Source of the DNA: Herbihabitans rhizosphaerae
Lineage (GTDB): Bacteria; Actinomycetota; Actinomycetes; Mycobacteriales; Pseudonocardiaceae
Reading direction: 5' to 3'
Length of the DNA stretch: 64,000 bases
Assembly: GCF_004216555.1 (NCBI RefSeq)
Contig: NZ_SGWQ01000002.1
Coordinates: forward strand, 155,219 to 219,218
The notes below the pieces were generated by a model that was given only the letters and a program-made list of their open reading frames with translations, ran no database searches and was not told the DNA's origin. Positions within the stretch are counted from its first letter, which is position 1. Every line of letters begins with the position of its first letter. Shown here in pieces: positions 1-10,104 of this stretch. Made by a program: the position numbers and the translations under genes.

Positions 1-453
<453 letters not shown>

Positions 454-529
454 CGTGCACATCGCTCCTGACAGTCGACCACGGCGTTGCGTGGCGTGTC
501 AGCAGGGTACCTGGCAGTAGTCTCCGCCT

Positions 530-1000
530 ATGGGATCCACTCCGGCCTGGTTGACCTTGATCGTCGCGTTCCTGGCTCCGCTCGGCGCGTTGGGCGCGCA
601 GTGGGTGGCGGGCGTTCGTGCGTACAAGCTGGCCGAGGTGGAGCGCGCGGCGAAACGGGAGGATCGCGGCTTCGATCTGCGCTACGACGCCTATGCCGCG
701 TTTCTCGCCGTCGCGCGCACGGTGCGGATCGGCGTCGAATGGGCGACCACCGCGGCGCAGACGGATACCGTCTTGTCGAATGTGCGCGAGGCTGCCGCAC
801 GGGTCGAATTGTGCGCTCCCGCCGGCGTCACCGAACGCCTCGCCGAGGTCGTGTCGGCCGCCGAGGAAATGGCGGCGGCGCGCTGGAGCGGTTCCGTGGC
901 GGCGCGGGCGGCACGTGATTCCGGCGCCGTGTTCGACACCGCGCTGACCAGGCTCCGCGAGGCCATGCGCGATGATCTCGGAGTATCCGCCGGCGCCTGA
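530..1000 (+). CDS. Small membrane-anchored protein of unknown function
   Basis: A 156-residue protein with one hydrophobic N-terminal segment (about residues 6-27, rich in Leu/Val/Ala) and a soluble, Ala/Arg/Glu-rich helical remainder. That arrangement suggests a cytoplasmic domain tethered to the membrane. I recognise no catalytic motif. The ATG follows a weak ribosome-binding region. The gene is convergent with the GGDEF gene and its stop abuts that gene's stop, with no spacer. The coding pattern is convincing (third-position GC, no competing frame), but the function is unknown. Confidence 0.65.
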   Translation: MGSTPAWLTLIVAFLAPLGALGAQWVAGVRAYKLAEVERAAKREDRGFDLRYDAYAAFLAVARTVRIGVEWATTAAQTDTVLSNVREAAARVELCAPAGVTERLAEVVSAAEEMAAARWSGSVAARAARDSGAVFDTALTRLREAMRDDLGVSAGA

Positions 1001-2383
1001 TCAGTGGTCCGAGGTCGACTTCACCTGATCCATCGGCGGTCGGGGAGTGGGTGCGGCGGAACCGTTCGGCGAGTCGGAGTGCTCGACCCGGTTGCGGCCG
1101 GTGCGCTTGGCACGCAGCAGCGCCGTGTCCGCGGCGTGGATGATCCGGTCGAGCGCCGAGCCGGCGGCGGGGTAGGTGGCCGTGCCGATGGACACCGACA
1201 GCCCGCTGATCGTCTGCATCGACTCGTCGCTGAGCGGCACGGCGAGCTGGGTGACTGCGTGCCGCACGCGTTCGGCGGTCGCGGAGATGTCCTCGCCGGC
1301 CAGGTCGGGCAACAGCACGACGAACTCCTCGCCACCGAAGCGCCCGACCGCGTCGTAGTCGCGCACCGCGTTGGTGATCGCCGCCGCGACCGCCTTGAGC
1401 ACCGCGTCGCCGGCGAGGTGCCCGTAGGTGTCGTTGATCTTCTTGAAGTGATCGATGTCGATCATGAACACGGCCAGCGCGGACGACGTGCGCTGGGCAC
1501 GCGTCAGCTCGCGATTGGCCAGGTGGTGCCAGCCGTTCGTGTTGAACAGACCGGTCTTCTCGTCCGTGGCGACCGCGACCTCGAGCTGCTTGATCAGCAC
1601 GTGCCGGTGCAGGAGCAGCAGCGGCGGGTAGATCAGCAGCACCAGGATCGGCTGGTACACCAGCGCCGTGGCGGTCAACCCGCCGAGGCACAGCGTGACC
1701 AGCTCCAGCATGTTGTCGCTCCACGTGCCGACCACGTCGGTAAGCGAGCGCTGGCGGGTGTACAGGCAGATGCTCGCGGCCACCAGCAGCAGGTTGACCA
1801 GCTCGAACACCGCCGCCGCCACCAGCACGATCGCGGCGCCGCGTGCGGCGTTCGGCGGCGTGCCGGCCAGAATTCCGAGACCCGTGACCTGCAGGGTCAC
1901 CGCCGCGAGCCAGCAGGACAACAGGGCCCAGGTGGTACTCGCGATCACGCGGTGCGCAGGTCGGGTGCTGACCTGGCGCCACACGCGAATCCAGAGGTGG
2001 ACGTACAGTGCCGCCGACAACAGCGCCGCCCAGCCGGGTGCCAGCAGCACGACCCCGGCCAAGTACCAGACCGAGGTGACGTTGATGTGCGTCTGGCCGC
2101 CCATCCAGCGGCGCACCCGTTCGATCTGGCGGGACATCTCGGCCTGCGCGACGCCCATGACCAGCAGGACGCTGAACCAGATCAGGTCGTGGCGGCTGTC
2201 GAGCTCGCCCCACAGGCTCGCCACGGTCACCACGACGGCGGTGATCTCGCAGATCAGTGCGAACACGATCCATCGCGGCCGGACATCAGACCACATGGCC
2301 CAACGGTGGGGGCGCCATACAGCGCCTGACCGCAGCCGAAGGAGGGCACCCAAAATCGGGCGACCACGCCTCATACTGTCCAT
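1001..2383 (-). CDS. Membrane-bound GGDEF diguanylate cyclase
   Basis: A 460-residue enzyme predicted to make cyclic di-GMP from two GTP at the membrane. Residues ~38-255 hold several hydrophobic segments, forming a membrane sensor region of MASE type. The catalytic GGDEF domain follows (~270-440). The active-site signature is GGEEF at 350-354, the substrate-site helix reads FMIDIDHFKKINDTYGH, and an RDYD sequence five residues before GGEEF matches the inhibitory I-site RxxD, so product inhibition is likely. There is no EAL domain. Start: ATG at 2383; an in-frame ATG at 2374 is an alternative. The predicted c-di-GMP receptor BldD is encoded at 22.0-22.5 kb. Confidence 0.9.
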   Translation of the reverse strand: MDSMRRGRPILGALLRLRSGAVWRPHRWAMWSDVRPRWIVFALICEITAVVVTVASLWGELDSRHDLIWFSVLLVMGVAQAEMSRQIERVRRWMGGQTHINVTSVWYLAGVVLLAPGWAALLSAALYVHLWIRVWRQVSTRPAHRVIASTTWALLSCWLAAVTLQVTGLGILAGTPPNAARGAAIVLVAAAVFELVNLLLVAASICLYTRQRSLTDVVGTWSDNMLELVTLCLGGLTATALVYQPILVLLIYPPLLLLHRHVLIKQLEVAVATDEKTGLFNTNGWHHLANRELTRAQRTSSALAVFMIDIDHFKKINDTYGHLAGDAVLKAVAAAITNAVRDYDAVGRFGGEEFVVLLPDLAGEDISATAERVRHAVTQLAVPLSDESMQTISGLSVSIGTATYPAAGSALDRIIHAADTALLRAKRTGRNRVEHSDSPNGSAAPTPRPPMDQVKSTSDH

Positions 2384-2485
2384 GCTGTACTCATCACCCC
2401 TCAGGCGAAGAGTATCTGCCCGGTAACGAGCCGTCAGGCCGTCGTCCCCGGATCAGCCGGCCTCTCCGGTAGGAGGTGAGCGTCG

Positions 2486-2506
2486 ATGCGTACCCGTGAG
2501 CACTGA
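2486..2506 (+). CDS. Mini-ORF 1, hexapeptide MRTREH
   Basis: ATG-CGT-ACC-CGT-GAG-CAC-TGA encodes Met-Arg-Thr-Arg-Glu-His. A near-ideal Shine-Dalgarno (AGGAGGTGA, 2471-2479) precedes it with a 6-nt spacer. It is the first of three copies. It differs from the other two by a synonymous change (CGT for CGC in the second Arg codon). That change, together with the fixed start, stop and ribosome-binding site, suggests selection for translation. No downstream gene lies on the same strand. Confidence 0.55.
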   Translation: MRTREH

Positions 2507-2558
2507 ACGATACCCGGCCGACCCGCCCCTCGCGCCCTTTCGCAGGAGGTGACCACCG

Positions 2559-2579
2559 ATGCGTACCCGCGAGCACTGA
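2559..2579 (+). CDS. Mini-ORF 2, hexapeptide MRTREH
   Basis: Second copy, encoding the same six residues and TGA stop, with AGGAGGTGA at 2544-2552 and a 6-nt spacer. It lies 73 bp from copy 1. The sequence between the copies is unrelated and pyrimidine-rich, so only the ribosome-binding site plus the ORF is repeated. Confidence 0.55.
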   Translation: MRTREH

Positions 2580-2638
2580 CACGCCCCCGACCCGTGCCAC
2601 CCCCGCCGTGCCTCACCCCCAGGAGGTGACCTTCTCCG

Positions 2639-2659
2639 ATGCGTACCCGCGAGCACTGA
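2639..2659 (+). CDS. Mini-ORF 3, hexapeptide MRTREH
   Basis: Third copy, with AGGAGGTGA at 2621-2629 and a longer 9-nt spacer. Its stop ends one base before the stop codon of the convergent MFS gene, so nothing can be encoded directly downstream on this strand. The varying spacer with constant Shine-Dalgarno and peptide argues against a plain DNA repeat. Confidence 0.55.
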   Translation: MRTREH

Positions 2660-2660
2660 C

Positions 2661-3899
2661 CTACTTCCCGTCACCCGTCGTCGCGACCCAGACATCCGGC
2701 CGCGCGGCCGTGGCGTTGCGCCAGGCCAACGCGGCCGGGACGGCGATCAGCAGCCCGACCACGCCCACCAGACCGACCGTGTGGGCGGTACCGACGGCGT
2801 CCGCGGCGCCACCGGCCAGCAGCGGACCGAGACCCTGGACCGTCGCCGTGCCCGACTGGAGCAGCCCGAGCGCCTGCGCCCGCCGGTGATCGGGGACGCC
2901 GCGGCTGAACGACGCGGTCGCCTGGATCATCACCGCGGTGCCGAGCGCGCCCGCGACGGCGAACACCACCACCGACACCACCAGCCCCGGTTTGGCCAGA
3001 CATACCAGCAGCGGCACGCAACTCGCCACCATCAGCGGCCCGAGTAGCCGAGGTCGCCGCCTCGCCGCCACCCACCTGGTGAACACGAACGCCCCGATCG
3101 CGCTGCCGAGCGGGTCCGCGGCCAGGATCAGCCCCACCGCGGCCGGCCCGCCGCCGATCTCCGCGGTGTACGGCGCCGCGAGTCCCTCGTAGACGATCAG
3201 CAGCGCGGACAGCCAGCTGAACACGGTCAGCGTGCGCAGGCCGGCGTCACGCCAGATCAGCCGCCCGCCCTGGGCGGCCGATCGTCCGAAGGAGTCGGCC
3301 TCCGGCGCGTCGTCCGGGCGGGCGGGAGCGGGTCTGGACGTCACGCCGAACCACACGAACGCCGCCGACACGACGAAGGTGAGCGCGTCGAGCAGCATCG
3401 CCGTCGGCGGGCCGACCGCGGTGAGCAGCAGACCGCCGCCGGCGAAACCGATCGTCTGCGCGGTCTGCATGGTGATCGTGCGGATACCCATACCGACGAC
3501 GTAGGCGTCGCCCGGAAGCACGTCCGGCAGCAGCGCGAGTTGTGCGGCCTTGAACGGCGCCTGCGTGAACGACACCAGCCCGACGAGCACGCACAGCGTC
3601 CAGAACGGCATCCCGGGGACGGCCACGAGCGCGATCAGCCCGGCCCGCGACAGGTCGGAGACGACCATGACGGTGCGCCGGGGGAACCGGTCGGCCAGGC
3701 CGGACAGGAACACCCCGCCGAGGAACGACGGCGCGAGCGTGAGCGCGTAGGTCAGACCGGTGAGCGCGGCGGACTCGGTGCGGCCGTACACGAGCACCGC
3801 GAGCGCCACCCTGGCGAGTTGGTCGCCGGCCTGCGACAGCGCCTCGGCCGCCCACATTGCCCGGAACTCCCGCACAGCGAACACGGCGCGGAAAGTCAC
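2661..3899 (-). CDS. Major facilitator superfamily transporter (putative exporter)
   Basis: An integral membrane protein of ~412 residues with about 12 hydrophobic segments. The N-terminal half contains FRAMWAAEALSQAGDQLARV and the inter-helix LADRFPRRTVMVVSD, the usual MFS loop 2-3 pattern (G-x-x-D-R-x-x-R-R), which favours a proton-driven drug or metabolite exporter. No substrate can be named. I prefer the GTG at 3899 because GGAG sits 8 nt upstream; an in-frame GTG at 3920 would add seven residues (MGSGADR). The gene is convergent with the mini-ORF array and no partner regulator is adjacent. Confidence 0.85.
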   Translation of the reverse strand: MTFRAVFAVREFRAMWAAEALSQAGDQLARVALAVLVYGRTESAALTGLTYALTLAPSFLGGVFLSGLADRFPRRTVMVVSDLSRAGLIALVAVPGMPFWTLCVLVGLVSFTQAPFKAAQLALLPDVLPGDAYVVGMGIRTITMQTAQTIGFAGGGLLLTAVGPPTAMLLDALTFVVSAAFVWFGVTSRPAPARPDDAPEADSFGRSAAQGGRLIWRDAGLRTLTVFSWLSALLIVYEGLAAPYTAEIGGGPAAVGLILAADPLGSAIGAFVFTRWVAARRRPRLLGPLMVASCVPLLVCLAKPGLVVSVVVFAVAGALGTAVMIQATASFSRGVPDHRRAQALGLLQSGTATVQGLGPLLAGGAADAVGTAHTVGLVGVVGLLIAVPAALAWRNATAARPDVWVATTGDGK

Positions 3900-4083
3900 G
3901 CGGTCGGCTCCGGAACCCACCTCTTAACGGTACGACAGCAGTTGATCACGAAGGGCGACCATTTGGCGGGTGGTGATAGTCCGAGCGGTCTCCGACGGGG
4001 TACGGGTGATCCGGACGGGTCGACTCAGGGTGATCGCGGTAGCCTGATCCGCGATCAAGACGTCGTTGACTCGAGGAGGGCCC

Positions 4084-4491
4084 GTGTCGGCAGGGCAGAT
4101 CGCCGCGCTGATCGCGGCCGGCGCGTTCGTGCTGCTGGTGCTGCTGTTGGCGATCCCGTTGATCAAACTCGGGCGTACCCTCGACGAGGCGACCATCGCG
4201 ATCCGCAAGGCGCACACCAACTCCGATCCGCTGTTCCGGGAGGCCAACACCTCCCTGACACACGTGAACACGCAGCTCGAGCGGGTTGACGGGATCACGT
4301 CCAACGCGCAGTCGGTGACCGGCAACGTGTCCGCGCTGAGCTCGGTGTTCACCGCCACGCTCGGCGGCCCGCTTGTCAAGACGGCCGCGTTCTCCTACGG
4401 CGTGAGCAAGGCGATCAAGGCGCGCAAGGCGGCCAAGGCCGACGGCGACGGAAAGCACACCCGGCGCAAGCGGCGAGGTGTTCGCAAGTGA
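4084..4491 (+). CDS. DUF948-family membrane-anchored protein
   Basis: A 135-residue protein with a single N-terminal transmembrane helix (about residues 6-26) followed by a coiled-coil-prone segment and a strongly basic tail (KHTRRKRRGVRK). This matches DUF948 proteins found just upstream of alaS in many actinobacteria. GTG at 4084 is chosen because GAGGAGGG (4073-4080) precedes it; an in-frame start at 4066 lies upstream of that site and is less likely. It overlaps the next gene by 4 nt (GTGA), so the two are probably translationally coupled. Cellular role unknown. Confidence 0.8.
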   Translation: MSAGQIAALIAAGAFVLLVLLLAIPLIKLGRTLDEATIAIRKAHTNSDPLFREANTSLTHVNTQLERVDGITSNAQSVTGNVSALSSVFTATLGGPLVKTAAFSYGVSKAIKARKAAKADGDGKHTRRKRRGVRK

Positions 4492-4790
4492 GGCGCCTTT
4501 TCTGGCTTGGAGTCGGCGTCGCCGGCGGCGTAGCGTTGTCGAGGAAGGCGAAGCAGACGGCACGGCAGGCCACGCCGTCCGGTGTCGCGGCCAACGTCAG
4601 CGACGCGATGCGCGAGCTGGCCGGGGCCATCGGTTCGTTCGGCGCCGACGTACGCGCCGGGATGACCGAGCGCGAGGAGGAACTGTCCGACGTGGTGGAG
4701 CAGCGCAGCGGGGTACGTCCCCCGGGAGCCAGGCACGCGGCGAACCGCCGTGGCGCCGCTGGCGCGCGAGCTCGCAGGGCGGACGGCTGA
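4488..4790 (+). CDS. DUF6167-like small protein
   Basis: A 100-residue protein starting with a short hydrophobic segment (RRLFWLGVGVAGGVALSRK), then an acidic/helical middle (DAMRELAGAIGSFGADVRAGM) and a basic disordered tail. It overlaps the DUF948 gene by GTGA and sits 78 bp before alaS. That is the conserved actinobacterial order DUF948-DUF6167-alaS, and the assignment rests on order plus general likeness. Function unknown. Confidence 0.7.
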   Translation: MRRLFWLGVGVAGGVALSRKAKQTARQATPSGVAANVSDAMRELAGAIGSFGADVRAGMTEREEELSDVVEQRSGVRPPGARHAANRRGAAGARARRADG

Positions 4791-4868
4791 CGCCCGCTTT
4801 TCCTTGCGGGGCAACCGATCCGCCGCCTCCGGCACCCCTGTCGCGCTTGACCACCTCGAGGACCCATC

Positions 4869-7532
4869 GTGCAGACCCATGACATCCGCAACCGTTTTCT
4901 GACCTACTTCGAGAACAACGGGCACACCAGGGTGCCCAGCTCGTCGCTGATCCTGGACGATCCGAACCTGCTGTTCGTGAACGCCGGCATGGTGCAGTTC
5001 AAGCCGTTCTTCCTCGGCGAGGAGCCGCCCGCCTACCCGCGCGCGACCAGCGTGCAGAAGTGCGTGCGCACCGGCGACATCGACGAGGTCGGCAAGACCA
5101 CCCGGCACAACACGTTCTTCCAGATGGCCGGCAACTTCTCCTTCGGCGACTACTTCAAGGCCGGCGCGATCACGCACGCCTGGGAGCTGATCACCAAGTC
5201 GCGGTCCGACGGCGGCTACGGCTTCGACCCCGAGCGGCTGTGGGCCACCGTCTACCACGACGACGACGAGGGCTTCCAGTTGTGGCGCGAGCTCAGCGGC
5301 CTGCCCGAGGAGCGCATCCAGCGTCGCGGCGCCGAGGACAACTACTGGGACATGGGCGTGCCCGGTCCTGGCGGCCCGTGCTCGGAGATCTACTACGACC
5401 GCGGCCCCGAACACGGCCGCGACGGCGGGCCGGAGGCGGACGAGGACCGCTACCTGGAGATCTGGAACCTCGTGTTCATGCAGGAGATCCGGGGTGAGGT
5501 GAGCCCGAAGAAGGGCGGCCCGGTCCTCGGCGAGCTGCCCAACAAGAACATCGACACCGGCATGGGCATCGAGCGGGTGGCGCTGCTGCTGCAGGGCGCG
5601 GACAACGTCTACGAGACCGACCTGGTGCGCCCGGTGATCACGCGTGCCGAGGAGATGTCCGGCCGCCGCTACGGCCGCGACCACACCGACGACGTGCGGT
5701 TCCGGGTGATCGCCGACCACGCGCGCTCCGGCGTGATGCTGATCGGCGACGGCGTGACGCCCGGCAACGACGGCCGCGGCTACGTGCTGCGCCGGCTGCT
5801 GCGCCGGATCGTGCGCTCGGTGCGCCTGCTCGGCGTGAACGAGCCGGTGCTCGGCGAGTTCGCCTCGGTCGTGCGGGACACGATGGCCGAGTCCTACCCG
5901 GAGCTGGCCACCGAGTTCGCGCGGATCGACTCGGTGGTGCGCACCGAGGAGGAGGCGTTCCTGCAGACGCTGACCACCGGTTCGAAGATCTTCGACCTGG
6001 CGGCCGGCGAGACCAAGTCGTCCGGCGGCTCGGTTTTGGCCGGAGACAAGGCATTCCAGCTGCACGACACCTACGGCTTCCCGATCGACCTGACCCTGGA
6101 GATGGCGGCCGAGCAGGGGCTGAAGGTCGACGAGGAGGGCTTCCGCCGCCTGATGGCCGAGCAGCGCCAGCGGGCCAAGGACGACGCGGCGCAGCGCAAG
6201 ACCGGCCACAGCGACGGCGCGGCCTACCGGTCCATTTTGGACAGTCACGGCGTCACGGACTTCTTGGGCTACTCCGACCTGGCGACCGAGTCGCGGGTGA
6301 TCGGCCTGCTCGTGGACGGCCGGCCCACACCCGCGGCCGGCGAGGGCACCGAGGTCGAGGTGATCCTGGACCGCACGCCGTTCTACGCCGAGGGCGGTGG
6401 CCAGCTCGCCGACTCGGGCGTGATCACCACCGACGGTGCGACCGTCGAGGTGCGTGACGTGCAGTCGCCGGTCGCCGGGCTGAACGTGCACCGGGGCAAG
6501 GTCACCAGTGGCGAGCTGATGCTGGACGCGGGCGCGCACGCGGAGGTCGACGCGACCCGCCGCCGTTCGGTGTCCCGCTCGCACTCGGCCACCCACCTGG
6601 TGCACGCCGGTGTGCGCAAGGCGCTCGGCACGCAGGCAGCGCAGGCCGGCTCGCTGAACGCGCCGGGCCGGCTGCGGTTCGACTTCACCTCGCCCGGCGG
6701 GCAGGTGCCGGCCAGCGTGCTCGCCGATGTCGAGGACGAGGTCAACGACGTTCTGCTGCACGACTACGACGTGCGCTCCGAAGTCGTCACGCTGGACGAG
6801 GCCCGCAAGCAGGGCGCGATCGCGTTCTTCGGTGAGAAGTACGGCGACAAGGTCCGCGTGATCACGATCGGCGACTACTCCAAGGAGCTGTGCGGCGGCA
6901 CGCACGTGCACCGCTCCGGCGAGATCGGCGTGATCAAGCTGCTGTCCGAGGCGTCCATAGGCTCCGGCGTGCGGCGCGTCGAGGCACTGGTCGGGCTGGA
7001 CGCGTTCCGCTTCCTGGCCCGCGAGCACGTGCTGGTCTCGCAGCTCGCCGAGCAGTTCAAGGCCAAGCCGGAGGAGCTGCCGGACCGGATCGGGCAGACC
7101 GTGGAACGGTTGCGCGCGGCGGAGAAGGAGTTGGAGAAGCTGCGCGGCGCCCAACTGCTGTCCTCCGCCGGCACGCTCGCCGACCAGGCCGAGGACGTGA
7201 ACGGCGTCGCGCTGGTCGCGGTCGCCGCACCGGACGGGGTGGCCGGCAACGACCTGCGCACGCTCGCCGGCGAGGTGCGCAACCGGCTCGGTTCGCGGCC
7301 CGGCGTCGTGGCGCTGTTCTCGGCGGCGGGGGAGAAGGTCAACTTCGTCGTGGCCACCACCTCGGCCGCGCGCGACCAGGGGCTCGCGGCCGGCAAGCTG
7401 GTGCCGGCGTTCGCGGAGAAGATCGGCGGACGCGGCGGCGGCAAGCCGGACCTGGCACAGGGCGGCGGGTCGAATCCGGCCGGTGTGTCCGACGCGGTGA
7501 CGGCGCTGCGTGCGGCGCTGGCCCAGCGGTGA
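4869..7532 (+). CDS. alaS: Alanine-tRNA ligase
   Basis: An 887-residue class II aminoacyl-tRNA synthetase that charges tRNA-Ala. The N-terminal catalytic domain begins [20 protein letters not shown] and contains the motif-2 region [20 protein letters not shown]. The editing domain has the zinc/hydrolytic motif HSATH ([13 protein letters not shown]) and CGGTH ([14 protein letters not shown]). A C-terminal DHHA1-type domain ends with a Gly-rich [15 protein letters not shown]. Length is normal for the family. Start is GTG at 4869. It overlaps ruvX by GTGA, so it heads an alaS-ruvX-mltG-aroE operon. Confidence 0.98.
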   Translation: MQTHDIRNRFLTYFENNGHTRVPSSSLILDDPNLLFVNAGMVQFKPFFLGEEPPAYPRATSVQKCVRTGDIDEVGKTTRHNTFFQMAGNFSFGDYFKAGAITHAWELITKSRSDGGYGFDPERLWATVYHDDDEGFQLWRELSGLPEERIQRRGAEDNYWDMGVPGPGGPCSEIYYDRGPEHGRDGGPEADEDRYLEIWNLVFMQEIRGEVSPKKGGPVLGELPNKNIDTGMGIERVALLLQGADNVYETDLVRPVITRAEEMSGRRYGRDHTDDVRFRVIADHARSGVMLIGDGVTPGNDGRGYVLRRLLRRIVRSVRLLGVNEPVLGEFASVVRDTMAESYPELATEFARIDSVVRTEEEAFLQTLTTGSKIFDLAAGETKSSGGSVLAGDKAFQLHDTYGFPIDLTLEMAAEQGLKVDEEGFRRLMAEQRQRAKDDAAQRKTGHSDGAAYRSILDSHGVTDFLGYSDLATESRVIGLLVDGRPTPAAGEGTEVEVILDRTPFYAEGGGQLADSGVITTDGATVEVRDVQSPVAGLNVHRGKVTSGELMLDAGAHAEVDATRRRSVSRSHSATHLVHAGVRKALGTQAAQAGSLNAPGRLRFDFTSPGGQVPASVLADVEDEVNDVLLHDYDVRSEVVTLDEARKQGAIAFFGEKYGDKVRVITIGDYSKELCGGTHVHRSGEIGVIKLLSEASIGSGVRRVEALVGLDAFRFLAREHVLVSQLAEQFKAKPEELPDRIGQTVERLRAAEKELEKLRGAQLLSSAGTLADQAEDVNGVALVAVAAPDGVAGNDLRTLAGEVRNRLGSRPGVVALFSAAGEKVNFVVATTSAARDQGLAAGKLVPAFAEKIGGRGGGKPDLAQGGGSNPAGVSDAVTALRAALAQR

Positions 7533-8032
7533 GCGATCCCGCCACACCGGATCGGCCGGGCTCGGACGATCCGGGCTCTGGTCGCCGGCTGGCGGTCGAC
7601 GTAGGGTCTGTGCGGGTCGGCGTGGCGCTGTCGGATCCCGGTCCGGTGCTCGCCACGCCACTCGCTACCCTGTCCCGCGATGAGCGGTCGGATAGTGATT
7701 TGGATCAGCTCGCTCAGCTCGTCGCCGAGCACGAGGTGGTCGAGGTAGTGGTCGGATTGCCGAGGACCTTGGCCGCGCGGCACGGCCGCGCCGCGGAGAC
7801 GGCGGTGGCCTACGCCGGTGCGCTCGCCGGGCGTGTCGCGCCGGTGCCGGTGCGCCTCGCGGACGAGCGGCTCACCACGGTCAGCGCCACCAGAATGCTG
7901 AGTGATCGTGGTGTGCGCGGCAAGCGTCAGCGCGCGGTCGTGGACCAGGCGGCCGCGGTGGAGATCCTGCAAGGCTGGCTCGACGCGCGGGCGACCGCGC
8001 TGCGGAGCCGGACCCGCGAGGAGGGGCCGTGA
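7529..8032 (+). CDS. ruvX: Putative pre-16S rRNA nuclease / Holliday junction resolvase-like YqgF
   Basis: A 167-residue protein with RNase H-like fold signatures: [16 protein letters not shown] near the N-terminus (first catalytic Asp), VVVGLPRTL, and a C-terminal [16 protein letters not shown] carrying the last acidic residue. The family (YqgF/RuvX) matures the 16S rRNA 5' end in E. coli; a recombination role was proposed earlier. The GTG start overlaps the alaS stop by 4 nt and the stop overlaps the mltG GTG start by 4 nt, giving strong translational coupling. The first ~20 residues are a low-complexity Pro/Asp/Ser extension. Confidence 0.93.
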   Translation: MSDPATPDRPGSDDPGSGRRLAVDVGSVRVGVALSDPGPVLATPLATLSRDERSDSDLDQLAQLVAEHEVVEVVVGLPRTLAARHGRAAETAVAYAGALAGRVAPVPVRLADERLTTVSATRMLSDRGVRGKRQRAVVDQAAAVEILQGWLDARATALRSRTREEGP

Positions 8033-9219
8033 GCGACTTGGACCTGTGGGACGCCGAGCACGACGAGCACCAGAGTCGTCGTCCGGTGCGCCGGCGCAGG
8101 CGTCGCGGCAAGGTGTGGGCGATCGTGCTGGCCGTGTTGGCGCTGATCGGCGTCGGCGCGTACTTCGGCCTGCAGAAGATCCTGGACATCGGCGGCTACG
8201 ACGACTACTCCGGTCCCGGTGAGAAGGACGTCGTGGTCGAGGTGCAGGAGGGCTCCTCGCGCGGCCAGATCGCCGACGCGCTGATGAAGCAGGGTGTGGT
8301 CGCGAGCACCAAGGCGTTCATCGAGGCCGGCGAGGACGACTCCCGGGTGAACCGGATCCAGCCCGGCTTCTACGTGATGAAGACGAAGGTGTCCGGTAAG
8401 GACGCGCTGGCGCGGATCGTCGACAAGGGCGCGCGCAAGGGCCAGTTCCAGCTCAGGGCCGGCTCGCAGCTCGACGACGTGCGCAACCCGGACGGCTCGG
8501 TGGTGCCCGGCATCATCACGCTGCTGCACACCGCGTCGTGCGTGGAGCTGAACGGCCAGACGACCTGCGCGTCGGCCGAGGACCTGCGCAAGGTGGCCGA
8601 GACGGCCGATCTCGCCCAGCTCGGCGCGCCGACCTGGGCCGCCACCGCGGCGGCCAGGACGCCCATCCCGAAGCATCGCATCGAGGGTCTCGTGCTGCCC
8701 GACGTGTACGACGTGCGGCCGGGGGCGTCGGCCGAGGACCTGTGGCGCACGCTGCTGACCCGGTCCAGGGCGACCTTCGACAGCGTGGGCATGCCCGGGA
8801 TCGCCGACGGCATGGGCTTCACGCCGTACGACGTGCTGATCATGGCGTCGCTGATCGAGCGCGAGGCGATCACCGCGGACTTCCCGAAGGTGTCCCGCGT
8901 GACCTACAACCGGCTCGCCAAGCCGATGAAGCTGCAGTACGACTCCACGATCAACTACGTGCTGGACCGTCCGATGATCCGGACAAGGCCGGAGGACCGG
9001 GCCAAGGCCGGCGGGTACAACACGTACCAGAACGCCGGCTTGCCGCCGACTCCGATCGGATCGCCGAGCAAGAAGGCGATCGAGGCGGCGGCGAAGCCGG
9101 CCGACGGGCCGTGGCTGTTCTTCGTGAAGTGCGAGAAGAACGGGCTGTCCTGCTTCGCCGAGACCAACCAGCAGCACGACCAGAACGTGCGCGACGCGCA
9201 GGCTCGCGGTGCCTGGTGA
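8029..9219 (+). CDS. mltG: Endolytic transglycosylase MltG (YceG-like)
   Basis: A 396-residue type II membrane protein. A basic N-terminal tail ([19 protein letters not shown]) leads into one transmembrane helix at ~28-48, then an extracytoplasmic YceG domain. The catalytic Glu lies in [11 protein letters not shown], followed by the conserved [19 protein letters not shown] and a terminal [17 protein letters not shown] block diagnostic of MltG. The enzyme cleaves nascent glycan strands and acts as a peptidoglycan polymerisation terminator at the membrane. The 3' end overlaps aroE by 11 nt in another frame. The order ruvX-mltG-aroE is typical of actinobacteria. Confidence 0.95.
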   Translation: MSDLDLWDAEHDEHQSRRPVRRRRRRGKVWAIVLAVLALIGVGAYFGLQKILDIGGYDDYSGPGEKDVVVEVQEGSSRGQIADALMKQGVVASTKAFIEAGEDDSRVNRIQPGFYVMKTKVSGKDALARIVDKGARKGQFQLRAGSQLDDVRNPDGSVVPGIITLLHTASCVELNGQTTCASAEDLRKVAETADLAQLGAPTWAATAAARTPIPKHRIEGLVLPDVYDVRPGASAEDLWRTLLTRSRATFDSVGMPGIADGMGFTPYDVLIMASLIEREAITADFPKVSRVTYNRLAKPMKLQYDSTINYVLDRPMIRTRPEDRAKAGGYNTYQNAGLPPTPIGSPSKKAIEAAAKPADGPWLFFVKCEKNGLSCFAETNQQHDQNVRDAQARGAW

Positions 9220-10069
9220 CCCGGTAGCCACCCGCCGCGCCGCGGTGGTGGGCAAGCCGGTGGAGCATTCGCTGTCGCCGGTGCTGCACGGCGCCGCGTA
9301 CGCCGAGTTGGGGCTGGACTGGTCCTACGAGCGCGTCGAGGCCGACGAGCACACGCTGCCCGCCCTGGTCGCCGGGCTCGGGCCGGAGTGGGCCGGGCTG
9401 TCGGTGACCATGCCGGGCAAGGCCGCCGCGCTGGCGCTCGCGTCCTCGTCGACCGATCGGGCGGTGGCCGTTGGTGCGGCGAACACCTTGGTGCACAAGG
9501 AAAGTGGCGACTGGCACGCGGACTGCACGGACGTGGACGGCGTGGTCGGCGCGCTGCGAGCCGCCGGCTTCCGGCCGGGCGGGAGCGACCGTGCGGTGGT
9601 GCTCGGTGCGGGTGGCACGGCCCGGGCGGCACTCGCCGGACTGGCGGCGCTGGACGTCGCCGGCGTGACGGTCGTGGTGCGCGAGCCGTCCCGGGCGGGC
9701 GAGGCGGTGGCGTGCGCCGAACGGCTGGGTCTGCCCGTCGAGGTTTCCCGTTGGGACACAACGGACCTGGCGTCGCTGGCCGAGGCGGCGGCGGTGCTGG
9801 TGAGCACGGTTCCGGTGGCCGCGACCGCGCCGGTGGCCGCTGGTCTGGCCCGTGCGGACACCGTGCTGGACGTGATCTACCACCCGTGGCCGACGCCGCT
9901 CGCCGAGGCTGTGCTGGCGCGCGGCGCGCGGATCGCCACCGGGCTGGACATGCTGCTGCACCAGGCGTTCGGGCAGGTGGAGCAGTTCACCGGCCGGCCG
10001 GCCCCGCGCGAGGTGATGCGCACCGCGTTGCGCGACGCCACGGGCGGGATGCTGGAGCTTCCTCTCTGA
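9209..10069 (+). CDS. aroE: Shikimate 5-dehydrogenase
   Basis: A 286-residue NADP-dependent enzyme reducing 3-dehydroshikimate to shikimate. The substrate-binding SLSPVLHGAAYAELGLDWSYE lies at the N-terminus. Other marks are the catalytic-Lys region VTMPGKAAAL, NTLVHKE, the substrate Asp in DCTDVDGVVGAL, and the dinucleotide motif VVLGAGGTARAAL. The GTG start lies inside the end of mltG (11-nt overlap), so translation is probably coupled. The rest of the shikimate route lies 1.5-6 kb downstream in the same orientation. Confidence 0.95.
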   Translation: MPGDPVATRRAAVVGKPVEHSLSPVLHGAAYAELGLDWSYERVEADEHTLPALVAGLGPEWAGLSVTMPGKAAALALASSSTDRAVAVGAANTLVHKESGDWHADCTDVDGVVGALRAAGFRPGGSDRAVVLGAGGTARAALAGLAALDVAGVTVVVREPSRAGEAVACAERLGLPVEVSRWDTTDLASLAEAAAVLVSTVPVAATAPVAAGLARADTVLDVIYHPWPTPLAEAVLARGARIATGLDMLLHQAFGQVEQFTGRPAPREVMRTALRDATGGMLELPL

Positions 10070-10104
10070 TACCTTGGCCTGCTGCCTACCTGGAGGGAGC
10101 GGAC

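Noticed and set aside
4791-4868. T-box or tRNA-like element in front of alaS.
   Set aside because: The 78-nt spacer has only a short GC-rich stem and no T-box sequence; no tRNA cloverleaf was found by eye in the window.
4395-7661. Very long minus-strand open frame opposite alaS.
   Set aside because: It is an antisense shadow of a high-GC gene: low-complexity Arg/His/Gly/Val protein with no domain, opposite a clear AlaRS.
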